From assembly GCA_041690235.1 (NCBI GenBank), contig JAWLHS010000078.1:1-9693 (forward strand): a stretch of 9,693 bases of DNA, in the 5' to 3' direction. This document shows, in pieces, positions 6,751 through 9,693 of this stretch. Within the stretch, counting starts at the first letter, position 1, and the number at the start of each line of letters is the position of its first letter. The notes beneath the pieces are model-generated. The model had not been told where the DNA came from. It did no database searches and saw only the letters and a list, made by a program, of their open reading frames with translations. Origin of the DNA: SLSG01 sp041690235. Its GTDB lineage: Bacteria > Bacteroidota > Bacteroidia > Bacteroidales > UBA7960. The position numbers and the translations under genes are program-made.

Positions 6751-8184
6751 TTACCCGGCCAGGGATTCAATGTGGTCGAGCAGCTCATCGAGCTGATCCG
6801 GTGTTGTGGAGGGGTTCATCAGGGACACCCTGAACCAGGTCTTGTTTTCCAGCCGGGTCTGAACGATGTAAAATTCGCCTTTATGAACAAGGGCGGTCCG
6901 TATCCTTGCATTCAGGTCATCCAATTCCCCTTCTTTCATTTGGCTGCCAACATACCTGAACACAACGATATTGCAGTGGGGCTTCAAAAACAACTCAAAG
7001 TCCTTTCGCCTCCTGATTTTTTCCCCGAAGGTACGTCCCAGGTCGAAAGCCCGGCTAACATGCTCATTAAAAATGCCGGTTCCAAACACCTTCATGACCG
7101 CGAAATATTTGATGCTCATCATGTGTTTGGTGCATTCGAAGGTTTTTCTGGAAATATTGAACCACTCTTCATCCGCATTGTCTTCCCACAGGTAAAGTGC
7201 TTTCTGGCTGAAGGTGGAGTTGGCGTGCACCTTGTTTTTAAACAGCAGCAGGGTGGTGATGACCGGCATGAGCATCATTTTATGTCCGTCGATCACGACG
7301 GAGTCAGCCATTTCTATCCCACGAAGCAAATGCCTGTACGGATCGGAAAATATGGCCGCCCCGCCATGGGCGCCATCAACATGAAACCACAGCCCGTGAT
7401 TTTTACAAAATCGTGAGATGGCCTCAAGATCGTCGAACATGCCCGTAGCGGTTGACGGGGCGCTGCCCACAACGGCCAATACCCGAAGACCTCTGTCCCG
7501 GGCCTGCCGGTAAGCCTCCTCAAGCCGGTCTGTCTCCATGTGGTATTCATCGTTAACCGGTATCTTTATGATGCCCTCAGCTCCAAGTCCCATGATCCTG
7601 CAGGCCCTGTCGATGCAGTAGTGGGCTTCCGACGAAACCATTACGGCCAGCTTCTCGTTATGCCCTAGCTCCCAGACATCCTGGCCGGCAACGGCTTTCC
7701 GGGCCGCCAGCAGGGCGGTCAGATTGGCCAGGGTCCCTCCGGAAGTGATGTAACCGTCGCCTTCGCCGTCAAACCCAATTTGCTGCAGGAAGCGCTCAAC
7801 CACAAGCTTTTCGATGGCAGTGGCGGAGGGTCCAACCTCGTATACGGCCATCCCGTTGTTGATGAATTCACCCAGAAAACCAGCCAGGGCCGCAACCGGC
7901 ATGGTGGGAGAAACCTGGTGGCCCATGTATTTTGGGTGGTGCATGTGGTTGGAATATTTCAGAATGTCTTCAAACAGGCGGGTCACAGGCTGCCCGTTCA
8001 GTTCATATTGCCTCCAGAACGCCAGCTGATCTGCTGGTTCTTTCCAGTCAAGCACATTGATCTTCTGATTGTTGGCGTCGGATAGGTAAGTGGAGATCAG
8101 CTCCACCAATTCATGGCCAAGGCGCCTGAAGCTTTCTGAATCGTAGGCTTGCTGCAATTTGCTGTCCATCGTAAAAACGTTCAT
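6751..8184 (-). CDS. PLP-dependent group II amino-acid decarboxylase
   Basis: Seen: 477 residues, the usual length for the glutamate / diaminobutyrate / aromatic amino-acid decarboxylase family (fold type I, cytoplasmic). Motifs in order: HHPKYMGHQ (82-90), ITSGGTLANLTALLAARKA (146-164, phosphate cup), SSEAHYCIDRA (184-194, with the His that stacks on the cofactor ring), FHVDGAHGG (267-275, Asp270 pairing with the pyridine nitrogen) and VIDGHKMMLMP (297-307, Lys302 as Schiff-base lysine). The family more often has HVDAAYGG and DPHKW or SxHK; the DGHKMM version recalls the diaminobutyrate-decarboxylase-like branch, but substrate cannot be fixed from this. Product would be an amine plus CO2. 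ATG 8184 is given; ATG 8169 is an alternative and would fit better if the promoter-like TACTTTTG (8203-8196) is real. First gene of the leftward block, divergent from superoxide dismutase. Confidence 0.93.
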   Translation of the reverse strand: MNVFTMDSKLQQAYDSESFRRLGHELVELISTYLSDANNQKINVLDWKEPADQLAFWRQYELNGQPVTRLFEDILKYSNHMHHPKYMGHQVSPTMPVAALAGFLGEFINNGMAVYEVGPSATAIEKLVVERFLQQIGFDGEGDGYITSGGTLANLTALLAARKAVAGQDVWELGHNEKLAVMVSSEAHYCIDRACRIMGLGAEGIIKIPVNDEYHMETDRLEEAYRQARDRGLRVLAVVGSAPSTATGMFDDLEAISRFCKNHGLWFHVDGAHGGAAIFSDPYRHLLRGIEMADSVVIDGHKMMLMPVITTLLLFKNKVHANSTFSQKALYLWEDNADEEWFNISRKTFECTKHMMSIKYFAVMKVFGTGIFNEHVSRAFDLGRTFGEKIRRRKDFELFLKPHCNIVVFRYVGSQMKEGELDDLNARIRTALVHKGEFYIVQTRLENKTWFRVSLMNPSTTPDQLDELLDHIESLAG

Positions 8185-8195
8185 GGTTTGGGCAT

Positions 8196-8203
8196 CAAAA
8201 GTA
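8196..8203 (-). promoter_or_regulatory. Possible Bacteroidota -7 element for the decarboxylase operon
   Basis: The minus strand reads TACTTTTG here, a full match to TAnnTTTG. Nineteen bases upstream is ATG instead of the -33 TTG. Transcription would begin only a few bases before ATG 8184, giving an almost leaderless message or favouring the second ATG at 8169. Single-motif evidence, so tentative. Confidence 0.4.
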
Positions 8204-8265
8204 GAATTTTTCCTTCATTTTTCATGCATGGATGTAGAGAAGAGGTCATTTTAATTGGCCTGGAA

Positions 8266-8297
8266 TTGGGATTCCTTGCAGATATTTGATATATTTG
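8266..8297 (+). promoter_or_regulatory. Bacteroidota-type promoter of the superoxide dismutase gene
   Basis: TTG (8266-8268), a 21-base spacer and TATATTTG (8290-8297) match the Bacteroidota primary sigma-factor consensus TTG-N19-21-TAnnTTTG. Transcription would start near 8303-8306, leaving a leader of roughly 55-60 bases before ATG 8362. The A-rich run just before that ATG (AATAAAAAAAGATAGAT) takes the place of a Shine-Dalgarno sequence, as is common in this phylum. No operator-like palindrome is evident. Confidence 0.65.
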
Positions 8298-8361
8298 TAT
8301 GAAACGAATATATTCAAAGGGACGATGTCCCGGTATTTCAAATCAATAAAAAAAGATAGAT

Positions 8362-8937
8362 ATGACACACGAATTGCCCGAATTGCCATTTGCTCCCGAT
8401 GCACTGGAGCCGGTCATCTCAAAAAAAACCATTGATTTTCATTATGGGAAACACCACCAGGCATACATTACCAATCTGAACAAGCTGATTAAGGATACGG
8501 AGTTCGAAAACCTGCCGCTTGAAGACATCATCCGAAAGGCCGACGGGGGAATTTTTAACAATGCAGCCCAGGTCTGGAACCATACCTTTTATTGGAATTG
8601 TCTGGGGCCCAGAGGAGGGGAAGGCCCCGGGGGCGCATTCCTGGAGGCGCTGAACCGGGACTTCGGGTCCCTGGATGCGTTCAGGGAATCGTTTCAAAAA
8701 GCGGCCGCCACCTTATTCGGGTCCGGATGGGCCTGGCTTGTGAAGGATTCGGGCGGAGCCCTGTCAATCCATCAGGAAAGCAACGCCGGAACACCCCTGA
8801 CCGGGGGGCTGACCCCTTTGCTCACCTTTGATGTTTGGGAACACGCCTATTACCTGGACTACCAAAACCGGAGACCCGACTACCTTTCATCGATCTGGGA
8901 GCTTGTCGACTGGAAGAAAGTGGCGGCCAGGTACTGA
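8362..8937 (+). CDS. sodB: Superoxide dismutase, iron type
   Basis: Converts superoxide to oxygen and hydrogen peroxide in the cytoplasm. Seen: 191 residues, full length for the Fe/Mn family, no signal peptide. Metal ligands are His27 (TIDFHYGKHH), His74 (AAQVWNHTFYW), Asp157 and His161 (TFDVWEHAYYLDY). Gln70 just before the second ligand (AAQVWNH) marks the iron-type active site; manganese enzymes usually supply the equivalent glutamine from the C-terminal domain. Bacteroidota enzymes of this type can be cambialistic, so Mn use is not excluded. Ends DWKKVAARY, as expected. It has its own promoter upstream, is divergent from the decarboxylase operon, and is followed 127 nt later by a ring-cleaving dioxygenase in the same direction. 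The call is secure; metal preference is inference. Confidence 0.98.
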   Translation: MTHELPELPFAPDALEPVISKKTIDFHYGKHHQAYITNLNKLIKDTEFENLPLEDIIRKADGGIFNNAAQVWNHTFYWNCLGPRGGEGPGGAFLEALNRDFGSLDAFRESFQKAAATLFGSGWAWLVKDSGGALSIHQESNAGTPLTGGLTPLLTFDVWEHAYYLDYQNRRPDYLSSIWELVDWKKVAARY

Positions 8938-8949
8938 CAGCCGGCATCC

Positions 8950-8970
8950 TTAGTGCGCATCGCACACTAA
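8950..8970 (+). other. Inverted repeat downstream of superoxide dismutase
   Basis: TTAGTGCG, a CAT loop, then CGCACACTAA form an 8-bp stem interrupted by a two-base CA bulge, 12 bases after the stop codon. No T-tract follows directly (a T/A-rich stretch begins near 8978), so it may be a transcript-end or stabilising hairpin rather than a clear intrinsic terminator. Confidence 0.35.
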
Positions 8971-9064
8971 ACATTGTGGGAAGATCATTGTTTGTTATTA
9001 AAAACAGGCGAAGAGGCGCTGCAACCTGCCTTCCTCGGGATGTTTTAACAAAAAATGCCTTCCC

Positions 9065-9693
9065 ATGAAAAACCAAATTACCGGCATTCACCATATCACG
9101 GCCCTGGCCGGGGATTCCAGGCAGAATCTTGATTTTTACACAGGCATTCTCGGGATGCGCCTGGTCAAGAAGACCGTGAATTTCGATGCCCCCGAGGTCT
9201 ATCACTTGTATTACGGGGATGAGACGGGTTCGCCCGGCACCATCCTGACCTTCTTTCCCTACGAAGGAATCAGGCGGGGCAGCCGCGGGGACGGGCTTGT
9301 CAATTCCACGACCTTTTCGGTCCCGATTTCTTCCATTGGATTCTGGGAAAACAGGCTCAGGCGGTTTGGGGTCCCGGGCAAAAAAGCCCGGGAACGAATG
9401 GGCAATGAGGTGTTTTTGTATTTCGAGGATCCCGACGGGCTGGGACTGGAGCTGGTTTTTAATGAGAGAGATACCCGTCCCGGGTTTTCCTACGGACACA
9501 TTCCGCTGGAGCATTCCATCCGGGGGTTTTACAGTGCAGAGATCTGGGCGGGAGGGGTTGAACCGACGGCCGCTATGCTTACCGGGCAGATGGATCATGT
9601 ACTGATTGCAGAGCAGGGGAACCGGTTTCGTTTTGCAGCTGCAGATTCCCCGGGAAACTATTTAGACATCGTGGTTCCAGACACGCGCAATGG
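9065..9693 (+). CDS. VOC-family ring-cleaving dioxygenase, MhqO/PcpA-like (3' end outside window)
   Basis: Seen: 209 complete codons from ATG 9065, open to the window end; relatives are about 310-320 residues, so roughly a third is missing. First vicinal-oxygen-chelate module: GIHHITALAGDSRQNLDFYT (7-26), LGMRLVKKTVNFD (29-41), VYHLYYGDETGSPGTILTFF (45-64), and YFEDPDGLGLELVF (119-132). A second module starts at EHSIRGFY (about 150-157) and contains NRFRFAAADSPGNYLDIVVP. This two-module layout is that of hydroquinone-type ring-cleaving dioxygenases (PcpA, LinE, MhqA/MhqO), iron enzymes that open hydroquinone rings; plain glyoxalase annotations of such proteins are common and less precise. The His pair near the N-terminus should supply the first ligand, though catalytic metal ligands of the C-terminal part lie outside the window. 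No signal peptide. Position after superoxide dismutase would suit a quinone/oxidative-stress role, but that is inference. Confidence 0.88.
   Translation, partial: MKNQITGIHHITALAGDSRQNLDFYTGILGMRLVKKTVNFDAPEVYHLYYGDETGSPGTILTFFPYEGIRRGSRGDGLVNSTTFSVPISSIGFWENRLRRFGVPGKKARERMGNEVFLYFEDPDGLGLELVFNERDTRPGFSYGHIPLEHSIRGFYSAEIWAGGVEPTAAMLTGQMDHVLIAEQGNRFRFAAADSPGNYLDIVVPDTRN

Noticed and set aside
6739..7416. Plus-strand open frame of 225 codons
   Set aside because: Antisense to the C-terminal half of the decarboxylase; no recognisable features.
8822..9598. Minus-strand open frame of 258 codons
   Set aside because: It overlaps the end of superoxide dismutase and most of the dioxygenase on the opposite strand, both well supported; its translation is Pro/Arg/Gly-rich with no family signature, typical of an antisense shadow in GC-rich DNA.

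Overview
The window looks like chromosomal DNA of a Bacteroidota bacterium, probably class Bacteroidia. Three things point there. The transketolase, with its SDGGIQEEISQGAGR and FDSNDIQLST segments, reads like the Bacteroides/Porphyromonas form. None of the seven gene starts whose upstream sequence is visible has a convincing Shine-Dalgarno sequence. The superoxide dismutase promoter matches the Bacteroidota TTG-N19-21-TAnnTTTG consensus. I see no RNA genes, mobile elements or CRISPR arrays.

The layout is two divergent blocks around an intergenic region at 8185-8361. The leftward (minus-strand) block, in transcription order, is: a PLP-dependent group II amino-acid decarboxylase (8184-6751); a cytoplasmic Gfo/Idh/MocA dehydrogenase of the YdgJ/IolW kind (6736-5690), 14 nt further on; transketolase (5598-3568), followed immediately by a hairpin plus T-tract terminator; a lipoprotein xylose-isomerase-like TIM-barrel protein (3515-2643); a membrane-anchored tetraheme NapC/NrfH-type cytochrome fused to a SUMF1/formylglycine-generating-enzyme-like domain (2569-1031); and a Tat-signal Gfo/Idh/MocA oxidoreductase (1004 to beyond position 1, incomplete).

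The rightward (plus-strand) block is an iron-type superoxide dismutase (8362-8937) followed by a VOC-family ring-cleaving dioxygenase (from 9065, cut by the window end).

The most interesting part is the last three genes of the leftward block. All three products carry export or membrane-anchoring signals. Together they suggest an envelope redox or sugar-modification module: an isomerase/epimerase-like lipoprotein, a quinol-oxidising-type tetraheme cytochrome with a SUMF1 domain, and an exported Gfo/Idh oxidoreductase. The SUMF1 part lacks the cysteine pair that sulfatase-activating enzymes use, so its role is open. The remaining genes are ordinary metabolic or oxidative-stress genes.
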